From positions 1 to 21,354 of the forward strand of contig DATBHO010000116.1 in NCBI GenBank assembly GCA_036557405.1: 21,354 nucleotides of DNA, in the 5' to 3' direction. This DNA comes from TA-21 sp036557405. GTDB taxonomy: Archaea > Thermoproteota > Nitrososphaeria > Nitrososphaerales > Nitrososphaeraceae. Shown here piece by piece: positions 1-7,542 of this stretch; the stretch's first letter is position 1; each line of letters opens with the position of its first letter. Below the pieces are notes generated by a model. That model was given only the letters and a program-made list of their open reading frames with translations. It ran no database searches and was not told where the DNA came from. Made by a program: the position numbers and the translations under genes.

Positions 1-128
1 CTGTTTTGAATCCTACTACCGATGATAAACCTGTTCACAATGACTATAGTGAAAATGAAAATATTCATAATGAGAAGAATCAAAAAGGAGATAATGTCTT
101 CGGTTTTCTGGCACCGGTATCGAAATGA
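1..128 (+). CDS. C-terminal end of an unidentified hydrophilic protein, cut by the left edge
   Basis: A frame open from base 3 runs 41 codons to a TGA at 126-128. The visible part is rich in Asn, Asp, Glu and Lys and ends in a short less polar tail (FGFLAPVSK). No domain can be recognised. The composition resembles the low-complexity linkers of secreted proteins elsewhere in the window. The gene is convergent with the cupin gene that ends at 230. Most of the protein lies outside the window, so no function is proposed. Confidence 0.45.
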   Translation, partial: VLNPTTDDKPVHNDYSENENIHNEKNQKGDNVFGFLAPVSK

Positions 129-229
129 AATGGTAGTGAAAAAAGTGGATAGGGGCTTTGTGTAAGTCTGTAGTAAGCCACTTTATGAGATTATATTATG
201 CATATTCATGTTAATTTTAAATATATGAG

Positions 230-733
230 TTAAGTTCGGACTTGCTTCGTAAATCTTTCTATTACCTGTTTTTGTCCAGGATACATTTCTGCTAACCTCT
301 TTCTGTTACCTATTTTCCAATCCTTATAATCAAACCCGGGAGAGACTGTGCAACCCACTAATGAATAAGATTTCTTCTCATTTACTGAAGCTGCAAACCA
401 ACAACCCGACTTTATGACCAGCTGAAACGTTTCTCCTTTACTAATATTTGGTCCAAGAAAGGCCTCTTTTAATTTTCCTTTTGAATCTATTATGTATAGT
501 GTCAGGCTGGAACCAGAATAGAAATGCCAAATTTCATCTGACTTCATGATATGAAACGATGAAAATTGATTTCCTGTTAGTAAATAATAGATAGCTGTGC
601 ATGACGATCTAGCCCCATCATAACCAGATAAACGTATAATTTTATCAGATTTGTATGTATCAGCAAAGTATCCACCCTCTGGATGTTTACCGAGGTTAAG
701 TTTCTTAATCCAAAATTTTGCATACTTATTCAA
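230..733 (-). CDS. Cupin-superfamily protein of the DUF985 (cupin_5) family
   Basis: A 167-residue single-domain protein of the usual DUF985 length. The N-terminal signature HPEGGYF (residues 17-23) is followed by the cupin core around SSFHIMKSDEIWHFYSG (58-74), the WFAA strand (112-115) and the family's C-terminal motif GCTVSPGFDYKDW (127-139). Relatives are small cytosolic double-stranded beta-helix proteins, often thought to bind a sugar or metabolite. The exact ligand is not known. The start is TTG at 733-731. No ATG exists upstream before a stop at 788-790, and an AT-rich stretch around 757-770 lies at promoter distance, so a leaderless TTG start is plausible. No operon partner is visible. 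Confidence 0.85.
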   Translation of the reverse strand: MNKYAKFWIKKLNLGKHPEGGYFADTYKSDKIIRLSGYDGARSSCTAIYYLLTGNQFSSFHIMKSDEIWHFYSGSSLTLYIIDSKGKLKEAFLGPNISKGETFQLVIKSGCWFAASVNEKKSYSLVGCTVSPGFDYKDWKIGNRKRLAEMYPGQKQVIERFTKQVRT

Positions 734-1002
734 GATTGTAAATGAATGTACTACACTAAGATATTTACGTATGCAAGAACATAGTCTCTAGTTTCCAATC
801 TGATAATCATTTGAAATTCAGAATGGACTAGGTATCAAAAAATAACGGAATTTCATTTTATAGAAGTCAATATTTGTTTTTTTCCAAGATGCCATCACAT
901 CAAAAATAGTGTGAACATTTTGGACGAGAAAGTAGGGTAATTACGACCTTAGATAAATCGTTATTTCTTCATATACCTGTATTTGAACAAGTCGCAGCAT
1001 TT

Positions 1003-1034
1003 TTCTGAATAATCATCTATTTCTTTATTCAGAA
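1003..1034. repeat. Perfect 10-bp inverted repeat with 12-base loop
   Basis: The arms TTCTGAATAA (1003-1012) and TTATTCAGAA (1025-1034) are exact reverse complements. No gene ends next to it, so it does not look like a terminator. It lies about 125 bases before the start at 1159 and could be an operator or part of a small RNA. Confidence 0.5.
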
Positions 1035-1124
1035 TTAAGTTTGGGCAATATTGGCTTGATATATCGTACATATTACGATATTATTCCTTAGATTAAATTA
1101 TCTAGGAAGTTGATAAGGGAAAAT

Positions 1125-1134
1125 ATTATATAAG
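1125..1134 (+). promoter_or_regulatory. TATA box for the small membrane protein at 1159
   Basis: The AT-rich box ATTATATAAG is centred near 1130, about 28 bases before the ATG at 1159. This is the spacing expected for an archaeal leaderless transcript. Confidence 0.5.
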
Positions 1135-1158
1135 TTAGATGCAGGATATATATTGCAT

Positions 1159-1476
1159 ATGGTAATAGCTGTGCAAATCTTGCTTTTGATGTTAATGATA
1201 TCGATTTCTGCTACTCTAATACAAGTAAATCTTCTAAGTGGAGCGACAGAAAATAATTCAACTGGTAGCGGAACATCATCTAAAAACAAAGATGTATTTG
1301 CATTATTGCAACTGGAAAGAGACGTCGCAAAGAAGGAGGGTTCCTTAAAAGATCTACATTCTGGTAAGAATAGTCCGTTCGATTTGTTGGGCGAGATAAA
1401 GACTGATGGAAAATTTAAACCTGAATCTGGAAGTTTTCTTCCAGAATATGATACTAAAAGACATAACAATAATTGA
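1159..1476 (+). CDS. Small membrane-anchored or secreted protein of unknown function
   Basis: A 105-residue protein with a hydrophobic N-terminal segment (about residues 2-22 from the ATG), then a polar Ser/Thr/Asn-rich spacer and a Lys/Glu-rich tail. It looks like a signal anchor or signal peptide with an exposed hydrophilic domain. No family is recognised. A TTG two codons upstream (1153) is possible, but the ATG is preferred and fits a TATA box at 1125-1134. A frame on the opposite strand (1098-1469) covers nearly the same bases. It is Ser/Leu-rich with no matching promoter and was judged a shadow. Confidence 0.6.
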   Translation: MVIAVQILLLMLMISISATLIQVNLLSGATENNSTGSGTSSKNKDVFALLQLERDVAKKEGSLKDLHSGKNSPFDLLGEIKTDGKFKPESGSFLPEYDTKRHNNN

Positions 1477-1750
1477 AAATATTTTTACTACATAATATAC
1501 CATTCTATCTAAAATCAGTAACGTGAAGACAGGTTTGTTCCTAGCAAAAGTATCTTATTGTACTAATATAATGAAAATTTCCATACTTCATTTTTCACGC
1601 TAAGTATCTTAGAGACCAATTTAGTTCTTGGTGATCACGCATGTACCAGCTGCCCGATTAATAAAATATAACTTTTTTACTGTATTTTCTAATAGAACCT
1701 GAAATCTAAAAATATTTATTATTTCAAGGTAACTCGGAGTTGTAAGTTAT

Positions 1751-3541
1751 TTGCTGAATAATAGATTTAGAAATATGGGCTATATCGTAGGGTTTTCAAT
1801 AATATCTCTCATTATTTCTTCAAATTTGTTAAGTAATAATCAAAATTATATATTAGCGCACCCGCATCAGAATAAAGTTTCATTTGATGAATTAGATAGA
1901 TATTCAATAATAAATATCAAGAAAACAGAACGGGGCTTTGGAATACCATACTTAACATCCAATCCCAACCCTGACGAATTGAAGAATGAGTTATGTGACA
2001 ATAAAGCAGACGTTAGCCAGTGTACTCTGCAAAATGGGCAGGATCAATCAAAACTAGGCCAACTTAATCAAGAATTAAATGATAAATTAAACCAGAAAAT
2101 GCAAGAATTAAAGCAGAAGTTGGAAAAAGACCATTCTTCTGATAACAAGAAAGATGAGTCATTATCAGGTTACAATAAAAATCAAAATGATTTTAATGAT
2201 CAGAACAAAGATAATAAACATCAAGACAAGCAAATATCAGAACAAGACAAAGAGAACATAGGCAAAGACCAAAACATCATTAACACTGAGGTAAAAAATG
2301 TTCAGAACAAAGATAATAAACATCAAGACAAGCAAATATCAGAACAAGACAAAGAGAACATAGGCAAAGTTGATAATAAAGGTAATAACGGAAATGAACT
2401 TAAAATTTCGGGATTAGATTCAAATTTGCAGATAAAGCAAGGCAAAGAAAACAAGATAATATATGATTTAAGCAAAGAAGTAAAGAGATTGAATGACAAG
2501 TTGCTAAACCAAGAAGATAATCAACGGCTTGTACAACAACGAGAAGAGAACAAAGGAAATGATAATAACAATGATAATAACAATGATAATAACAAGGGTA
2601 CCGATCACAAGTCTTATGATGGTTATGGTTTTGATGGTGGTAATGATAATAACAATAGAAATGATAAGAGTGGTGAGAGCTTTAATTTCGCTGCCACTGG
2701 AGATTTTGGATGTTCAACAAATACACAGGATACTGTGGCAAGTATAGAAGAGAAAAAACCTGAGTTAGTTCTGCCATTGGGAGATCTTTCATATCATAGT
2801 ACTGCTGATTGTTGGTTTGATGCAACATCCCCTCTCAAAGGTAAAATGATGATCACTTTGGGATACCATGACACGGAAGATGGAGCTGCAAAACTGAATC
2901 AGTATCTCACAAGCTTTCAATTGGACAAACCATTCTATTCTTATGATTACAAGAAAGTGCATTTTCTTATCATGGCTTCACAATCTCCCTACACTGTTGG
3001 CAGTGAGCAGTACAATTTTGTAAAGCAAGATTTGGAAAAAACATCACAAAATAAAGAAATTGATTGGATAGTAGTAACCAGCTATGGGCCATTTTATACA
3101 TCACCAACAACACACAATGCTGAAAAAGATATGCGAAATATCTATCATCCACTCTTTGAGAAATACGGAGTTGACTTAGTATTACAGGCGCATAACCATA
3201 ACTATCAGAGAACATACCCAATAACATTTAATCCTGATGAGAGTTCAAAACCCACTGTAATAAATGGCTCTACTACTGGACATCACGCTAATACTAACGG
3301 AATAGTTTTTGCGATAGTAGGAACAGGTGGAGAAGGTTTCTATCCTTTACAAGGCCAGCAATCTTATGTGGCCAAACAATTTGATGGCAAGTTTGGATTT
3401 TTGGATATAGGTATTAGTAACGGCAATCCTTCCAGTAAACTTACCGGAACCTTTTATGATAACAAGGGTAACGTACAGGACGACTTTACAATTCAAAAAG
3501 ATATAAAGGGTAAGAAAGGCGATTCTATGCCAATTGTTTGA
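1751..3541 (+). CDS. Secreted purple-acid-phosphatase-like metallophosphoesterase with repetitive linker
   Basis: A 596-residue exported protein. A hydrophobic N-terminal segment (about 10-28) precedes a hydrophilic region (about 40-310) rich in Asn, Gln, Lys and Asp, with likely coiled coil near 100-127 and 242-265. That region carries a duplicated 34-residue unit and an Asn/Asp run. The C-terminal domain (about 312-580) is calcineurin-like and closest in style to purple acid phosphatases: GDFG (D318), GDLSYH (D345, Y348), AHNHNYQRTYP (H481, H483) and a late GTGGEG (524-529). Two usual metal ligands look replaced. The GNHD motif reads GYHD (Y372), and the WIVV..H strand reads SYGP (Y445). 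It may therefore be weakly active or inactive on phosphoesters. The start is TTG at 1751, with an AT-rich box near 1713-1724. Confidence 0.8.
   Translation: MLNNRFRNMGYIVGFSIISLIISSNLLSNNQNYILAHPHQNKVSFDELDRYSIINIKKTERGFGIPYLTSNPNPDELKNELCDNKADVSQCTLQNGQDQSKLGQLNQELNDKLNQKMQELKQKLEKDHSSDNKKDESLSGYNKNQNDFNDQNKDNKHQDKQISEQDKENIGKDQNIINTEVKNVQNKDNKHQDKQISEQDKENIGKVDNKGNNGNELKISGLDSNLQIKQGKENKIIYDLSKEVKRLNDKLLNQEDNQRLVQQREENKGNDNNNDNNNDNNKGTDHKSYDGYGFDGGNDNNNRNDKSGESFNFAATGDFGCSTNTQDTVASIEEKKPELVLPLGDLSYHSTADCWFDATSPLKGKMMITLGYHDTEDGAAKLNQYLTSFQLDKPFYSYDYKKVHFLIMASQSPYTVGSEQYNFVKQDLEKTSQNKEIDWIVVTSYGPFYTSPTTHNAEKDMRNIYHPLFEKYGVDLVLQAHNHNYQRTYPITFNPDESSKPTVINGSTTGHHANTNGIVFAIVGTGGEGFYPLQGQQSYVAKQFDGKFGFLDIGISNGNPSSKLTGTFYDNKGNVQDDFTIQKDIKGKKGDSMPIV
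2200..2369 (+). repeat. Exact 68-bp direct repeat inside the phosphoesterase linker
   Basis: Bases 2200-2267 and 2302-2369 are identical, with a period of 102 bp (34 codons), so the frame is kept. Exact identity at third positions implies a recent duplication or continuing homogenisation. Confidence 0.9.
2561..2596 (+). repeat. Three tandem copies of a 12-bp unit
   Basis: The unit GATAATAACAAT is repeated three times, with one change in the last base of the third copy. It encodes the Asp-Asn-Asn-Asn run of the linker. It is a microsatellite-like tract that can change length without shifting frame. Confidence 0.85.
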
Positions 3542-3685
3542 ATCGTACTAATTTTAAAGGACTTACCTTGACACCTTCTGGTGTACAATACGCGAGCAGC
3601 AATCAAAAATTCAATTTATAGCTTCCATAGAAGATGACCCTTATTTTTGGTCTCTATCTTGATCATTTCAAAAGAAAATGTTTTT

Positions 3686-4309
3686 CTATTTATTTACTTG
3701 ATCGAACCTCTGTGAAACATCTTCCCAGTTTATAACATTCCACCAGGCTGAAACGTAGTCAGGCCTTTTATTCTGATACTTGAGATAATATGCATGTTCC
3801 CACACATCACACCCTAAGAGTGGTATCAAACCTTCTGTTCTAGGACTTGTCTGGTTTGGCATCGATTTGTACTCCACTTTTTTGGTTGATGGATTATATA
3901 CAAGCCATCCCCATCCACTACCCTGAATCAACACTGTAGTAGAAGAGAATTTCTCTTTAAAAGTAGAAAAGCTCCCAAATGATTCGTTAATTGCTTGTGC
4001 GATAGAGCCAGTTGGCTCACCTCCGCCATTTGCCTTCATATTGTGCCAAAATATTCGATGGTTATCAAATCCTCCTCCATTAAAGTTGATAGCACTTTTT
4101 TGATCTGCTGGTACCTGATCAAGTTTGGATAATATTTCGACAATATCTTTTTCCTGCACATCGGATGGACATTTTTCAAGGGCGGCATTGAGCTTATCTG
4201 TATATGTTTGATGATGTTTAGTGTGATGTATTTCCATAGTTCTTGCGTCAATATGTGGTTCTAATGCATCGTAGCTATATGGTAACGGAGGCAACTCATA
4301 TTTTCCCAT
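3686..4309 (-). CDS. sod: Superoxide dismutase, Mn/Fe family
   Basis: A 207-residue full-length enzyme that dismutates superoxide to oxygen and hydrogen peroxide in the cytosol. The N-terminal helical hairpin has the MEIHHTKHHQTY motif, and the C-terminal domain has DVWEHAYYLKYQNKRPDYV. The four expected metal ligands are H28, H84 (in FDNHRIFW), D168 and H172. The GGG run before the second ligand and the NQ pair at 152-153 resemble the Mn-type or cambialistic branch rather than classical FeSOD. There is no signal peptide. The start is ATG with an AT-rich box about 20-27 bases upstream. An overlapping 71-codon frame in the same interval is a shadow. Confidence 0.97.
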   Translation of the reverse strand: MGKYELPPLPYSYDALEPHIDARTMEIHHTKHHQTYTDKLNAALEKCPSDVQEKDIVEILSKLDQVPADQKSAINFNGGGFDNHRIFWHNMKANGGGEPTGSIAQAINESFGSFSTFKEKFSSTTVLIQGSGWGWLVYNPSTKKVEYKSMPNQTSPRTEGLIPLLGCDVWEHAYYLKYQNKRPDYVSAWWNVINWEDVSQRFDQVNK

Positions 4310-4499
4310 ATGTCTATTTTTTCTTTGTAATTATTAACTTTTACGTTATAGTAGATGTTTACGCGAATGAGAAATAAAAAGAAATATTGAATTTATAGAA
4401 TTTTACATGATCTCAATATTCATATAATCAATCGAGAATAGAAATTGTCTTTTTGTGCCTATTAATTTTGGCACTTTAATTCACGTGCAACTTATGGAT

Positions 4500-4571
4500 C
4501 TAATTACTGGGCCCACCATCACCTTTATCTTCTAATCCTGATCCTAACGGAAGTGGGGGTGGAGTCGATTC
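4500..4571 (-). pseudogene. In-frame Pro/Gly-rich tail after the stop of the small secreted protein
   Basis: Directly after the TAA at 4572 the same frame encodes 23 residues beginning ESTPPPLPLGSG and ending DGGPSN, then a TAG at 4500-4502. The segment is more GC-rich than its surroundings, as coding DNA would be here. Its length alone is not significant. The composition makes it a plausible former C-terminus. Confidence 0.35.
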
Positions 4572-4787
4572 TTATTTTGTTTGATTGGCTTCGGCAAGCG
4601 ACCTACTCAGGGAAGCAAATGAAGATTCATCTGATGTAGAAGCATTTGTCTTTGAACTATTTGATATTGAATTATCTGACTGTGATAAGGAATTTACCGC
4701 AAATGATGGAATCAAAACCAAGATAAAAGTAATTAATATTATGATAAAATTCATTCTCACAAACCTCATTAATAGCTCATTTATCAT
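4572..4787 (-). CDS. Small secreted protein, possibly cut short by an in-frame stop
   Basis: A 71-residue protein with a clear N-terminal hydrophobic helix (about 13-32) and a Ser/Asn-rich mature part with potential N-glycosylation sites. It resembles other small exported thaumarchaeal proteins without a known function. The start is ATG at 4787, with a TATA-like stretch at 4796-4810. The frame on the opposite strand (4585-4800) lacks such features and was rejected. After the TAA at 4572-4574 the same frame stays open for 23 codons with a Pro/Gly-rich, protein-like composition. The annotated end may therefore be a recent nonsense mutation. Confidence 0.6.
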   Translation of the reverse strand: MINELLMRFVRMNFIIILITFILVLIPSFAVNSLSQSDNSISNSSKTNASTSDESSFASLSRSLAEANQTK

Positions 4788-4800
4788 ATGTAATTTATAA

Positions 4801-5378
4801 ATATAAAGTAGACTGTTTCATACTCTATTTACGTATATAAGCAGTAAGGAAAGGGATTCACAAGAAGCAACTCCAAACATTTAATGATTGTTGGCTATTC
4901 AGATAACATCTTGTAGTACCGGAGTTCGAGGAAAATAATTACCGCAATTCACATTTTACCACTATATTATTGAATTTCGATTGAACCAATAAAGCTCTGC
5001 TCTAGAAACTTATGACAGTCTAATGAAAAATCCTCATATGTCTAAAGGGTAGATATTCTAATGAATGCTGAACGCCAACTAGGATAGTTGGTTATTAAAT
5101 TTGTCAAAAAGTCCCCGTTGGTTTATTTTTTTTCATAAAATTGTTTTGGATGAATATGCAGTTATCTTTGAAGACGACACATAGATGTTAAGATGCCAAA
5201 TAGAATACGAAAAACTTTAGCTGTTTCGAAGCCCGTGATATTATCAAATTTGACTTGGTATGAAATATAGTATTCGACAACACTTGCTTGGTCCTAATAT
5301 TGATAACACGATATAGCTGTGCGGTTCTATGAGTTCATCAAGCAGTATAAATTTGGGACTATCTAAAGAATTAGTCAC
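4801..5378. other. Intergenic region, no supported gene
   Basis: About 580 bases between divergent genes. Only short frames were found, for example 27 codons at 5101-5184, which is within chance at this base composition. The right end carries the TATA-like GTATAAATTT near 5345-5354 for the gene at 5379. Confidence 0.5.
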
Positions 5379-6080
5379 TTGACTCAATTCTCATCATATG
5401 CCTCCAGCTTTAGATTATACAAAAGTGTGTCAGACCAATATAATGACCGGTCAGTTTTGGATTCTGTCAAACAATTAGTACCTGAAAAGGTACTACAATT
5501 AATTGCGGACGACCAAACTTTGAAGTCTCTCTTACATTGGTTCAAAAATGATTTTATGAAATGGATGCCGAAGGAACTACAATGCGTAAGATGTAATAAT
5601 ATACCAATGAGTATTCAACTTGTAGACGACAATTCAGGAGCATTACGAAAAACAGAAATTCACATATGTAATGTATGTAGTTCAAAACAAATATTTCAAC
5701 GATATGATGATATACTGAGGATTGCAGAGACAAGAATTGGTCGGTGTAGCGAATGGTCTATACTCTTTGGAGCCATTACAAACTCGTTACCAATTCGAAC
5801 TAGAATAGTAAATGATTATCTTGATCATTGCTGGAACGAATGCTTGATAAATAACAAATGGGTACATATTGACTCAACTTTGGACTATCCTATTGCTTTT
5901 GACCATCCTTACTACTATGAGCAAAATTGGGGAAAGAATTATGAATATGTTTTAGCATTTTCTGCCAACAGTGTAGAGGATGTTACCACACGTTATACTC
6001 AGCAGTGGTCTATAGTTCAAAAAAGAAGGGGAAGGAAAGATAAAATGGAAGAATTGCGAGAAATTTATTACAAAACATGA
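5379..6080 (+). CDS. Peptide:N-glycanase-like transglutaminase-fold protein
   Basis: A 233-residue protein strikingly like the catalytic core of eukaryotic cytosolic PNGase (Png1/NGLY1), which cleaves N-glycans from asparagine. Two zinc-type pairs, C69xxC72 and C97xxC100, precede the catalytic motif GRCSEW (C123). H150 (DHCWNE) and D165 (WVHID) complete the Cys-His-Asp triad. The C-terminal block WGKNYEYVLAFS followed by DVTTRYT matches the PNGase signature. From memory of mouse PNGase (C250/C253, C283/C286, C309, H336, D353), the spacings of 23 from last zinc Cys to catalytic Cys and 27 from Cys to His are the same. No signal peptide is seen, so it should act in the cytosol. The start is TTG at 5379, about 30 bases after a TATA-like box. 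Substrate and activity are not known. A transglutaminase-like protease is the main alternative. Confidence 0.85.
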   Translation: MTQFSSYASSFRLYKSVSDQYNDRSVLDSVKQLVPEKVLQLIADDQTLKSLLHWFKNDFMKWMPKELQCVRCNNIPMSIQLVDDNSGALRKTEIHICNVCSSKQIFQRYDDILRIAETRIGRCSEWSILFGAITNSLPIRTRIVNDYLDHCWNECLINNKWVHIDSTLDYPIAFDHPYYYEQNWGKNYEYVLAFSANSVEDVTTRYTQQWSIVQKRRGRKDKMEELREIYYKT

Positions 6081-6141
6081 TTAGATAAGTCTTAGTTGTC
6101 TACATTTCACGTTCTAATTTTTCTGGAATTGATAGGCTACT

Positions 6142-6414
6142 TTAAAACCAAGGATAATAAACTTCAAAAGAATCGATGCCGTCAATATGGGCTTGGGTTC
6201 TTACTTTTGGCAAATTCAATAATAGGTAAAAGACTTTGAATAAATCACCCATCAATTGGCTTTCAAATTTTGGCTTATATTCAAGCATATTGTTTTTGAG
6301 GAAGTGATAGGAATAATCTTTATACCAGCCTTGGGTCTTTACTAATAATTCAGATAATCAATATTCGATATCACCTGGAAAAATAGCGGCTGTTTGGCAA
6401 AGTTTAGATATAAA
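6142..6414 (-). pseudogene. Interrupted reading frame of an unidentified protein
   Basis: On the minus strand a frame is open from a TAG at 6415-6417 to a TAA at 6142-6144, broken once by a TGA at 6358-6360. The last 71 codons read like a real protein, with segments such as TQGWYKDYSYHFLKNN and KVRTQAHIDGIDSFEV. The residue at the TGA could have been Trp (TGG to TGA). There is no usable start before the TGA. The family is not recognised. The frame fills most of the otherwise empty gap between 6081 and 6445. Confidence 0.4.
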
Positions 6415-6445
6415 CTATTAATATGATGTTATCAATCACTGTATA

Positions 6446-6691
6446 ATGAAAAAAACAATCTATTTTGGAAGTGTGACTCTACTATTGGCATTTGCTCTGA
6501 TTTATGTATCAGTGGCTAATGCTCAGAATGTGACGACTAACGCCTCAAATGCCATGGGAAATGCCAGCGCAAATGCAAGTCAGGCGGCAGGAAATGCCAG
6601 CGCAAATGCAAGTCAGGCGGCAGGAAATGCTGCGAATAAGACTGGCGGTGGACTCCTGGATCAATTTAAAAATCTGTTAGGAGGAAAGTAA
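6446..6691 (+). CDS. Small secreted protein dense in N-glycosylation sequons
   Basis: An 81-residue exported protein. The signal peptide ends near ANA/Q (residues 24-27). The mature chain of about 55 residues contains seven N-X-S/T sequons (N28, N32, N39, N43, N50, N54, N64), mostly NAS, in an Ala/Asn/Ser/Gly-rich stretch with an exact 11-residue duplication. The tail GGGLLDQFKNLLGGK can form a short amphipathic helix. It could be a heavily glycosylated surface protein. It lies 365 bases downstream of the PNGase-like gene on the same strand. The start is ATG with a TATA-like GATATAAACT near 6407-6416. No function is assigned. Confidence 0.7.
   Translation: MKKTIYFGSVTLLLAFALIYVSVANAQNVTTNASNAMGNASANASQAAGNASANASQAAGNAANKTGGGLLDQFKNLLGGK
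6557..6622 (+). repeat. Exact tandem 33-bp repeat, two copies
   Basis: Bases 6557-6589 and 6590-6622 are identical, and a partial third copy starts at 6623. Each unit encodes 11 residues with two NAS sequons, so copy number directly changes the number of potential glycosylation sites. Confidence 0.9.
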
Positions 6692-7216
6692 CTATTATCT
6701 CTACATTTTTTTATACTCCAAGCCCACAACACGGATATGACAAGTGAGGATAAGTATTAATTTTTTAAAAACATTAAGCACGAATTCCAAATTATTCTCT
6801 TAAAATAGTAAAAAATCAGCGCTGGTACTTTATTTTGGTTGCTCTTGTTCATCTTCCAGAGAAGTCACAGTTGGATATTTTTTCTTCACAATTATGTCGT
6901 ACAACTGCATTTATGTTAAGATAACGTGTCATGAGTATTTTCCTAAATGAAGTATGCACCTTTTAAGATATATCATTGTCTGGGTCACGTCAAGGGTGAA
7001 TAAAAAATTCTGTTACCACTATAAAATACGTTCGTTCTGATCATTACAGATACTATGCTGGCCTTTCAGTATCAATTTGTATAAAAAATAACTATTTCAA
7101 ACCTAAAGTAAATCGTTCTCCAATCCATGAGACTCGAACAATAACTAATTTAAATTTTATAATTCCAGAACACCCTCAAGAATTTTATACTCTATGTTAG
7201 AATAATAAGTTTAAAT
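6692..7216. other. Intergenic region, no firmly supported gene
   Basis: About 525 AT-rich bases. A 26-codon minus-strand frame (6830-6910, starting MQLYDIIVKKKYPTV) has protein-like composition but no clear TATA box, so it is not called. The right end holds the TATA-like TTTTATAC near 7183-7190 for the Cys-rich gene. Confidence 0.45.
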
Positions 7217-7360
7217 TTGAACACCGATACGTGTAATCATTGGGCTTGTAATAAAGTTGATAACACGTGCGTAGGCTGCGGTGCTATAATTTGTCCGACA
7301 TGCTTGAAAGAACCAATAAATTGTAAATGTGAAAATAAAGATTTTTGTTGCAAATTGTAA
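7217..7360 (+). CDS. 47-residue ten-cysteine mini-protein (putative zinc-binding)
   Basis: A short frame from TTG (7217) to TAA (7358-7360) encodes 47 residues with ten cysteines (6, 11, 18, 21, 26, 29, 36, 38, 44, 45) and H8. The pairs CVGC (18-21) and CPTC (26-29) are typical zinc-knuckle arrangements, and CKC and CC follow at the end. It is likely a small metal-binding protein using two zinc sites, or a metallothionein-like chelator. A TATA-like box centred near 7187 lies 30 bases before the TTG and supports a leaderless start. A 64-codon frame on the opposite strand (7237-7431) was judged a shadow. No family name can be given. Confidence 0.65.
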   Translation: MNTDTCNHWACNKVDNTCVGCGAIICPTCLKEPINCKCENKDFCCKL

Positions 7361-7542
7361 ATTACAGCTAGCAAGGTTGTAGGAATTAGAAGTTTACTTT
7401 CAATCTGTACCCAACTAAATACTAATTTCAACTACAACTCGAGGCTAGTAATATTTAGTCGTGCGCTCTTTTATGATGATCGCAGATATACTGATCGTAT
7501 GATGAGTAATTATTAAATAAATTTATCTCATTTGCTTATCCT

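Larger units (their letters stand above)
734..1158. other. Intergenic region between divergent genes
   Basis: No convincing gene was found on either strand. The stretch holds the presumed promoters of the flanking genes and one perfect inverted repeat at 1003-1034. Confidence 0.5.

Noticed and set aside
1098..1469. 123-codon minus-strand frame
   Set aside because: Antisense to the small membrane protein, which has a TATA box and a clear N-terminal hydrophobic segment.
4585..4800. 71-codon plus-strand frame
   Set aside because: Antisense to a frame with a signal-peptide-like start. Its acidic composition mirrors the Ser/Asn codons of that gene.
5101..5184. 27-codon plus-strand frame starting at TTG
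   Set aside because: Length within chance for this AT content and no promoter.
6830..6910. 26-codon minus-strand frame (MQLYDIIVKKKYPTV...)
   Set aside because: Protein-like but short and without a convincing TATA box.
7237..7431. 64-codon minus-strand frame
   Set aside because: Antisense to the ten-cysteine frame, whose Cys pattern and promoter are much more convincing.
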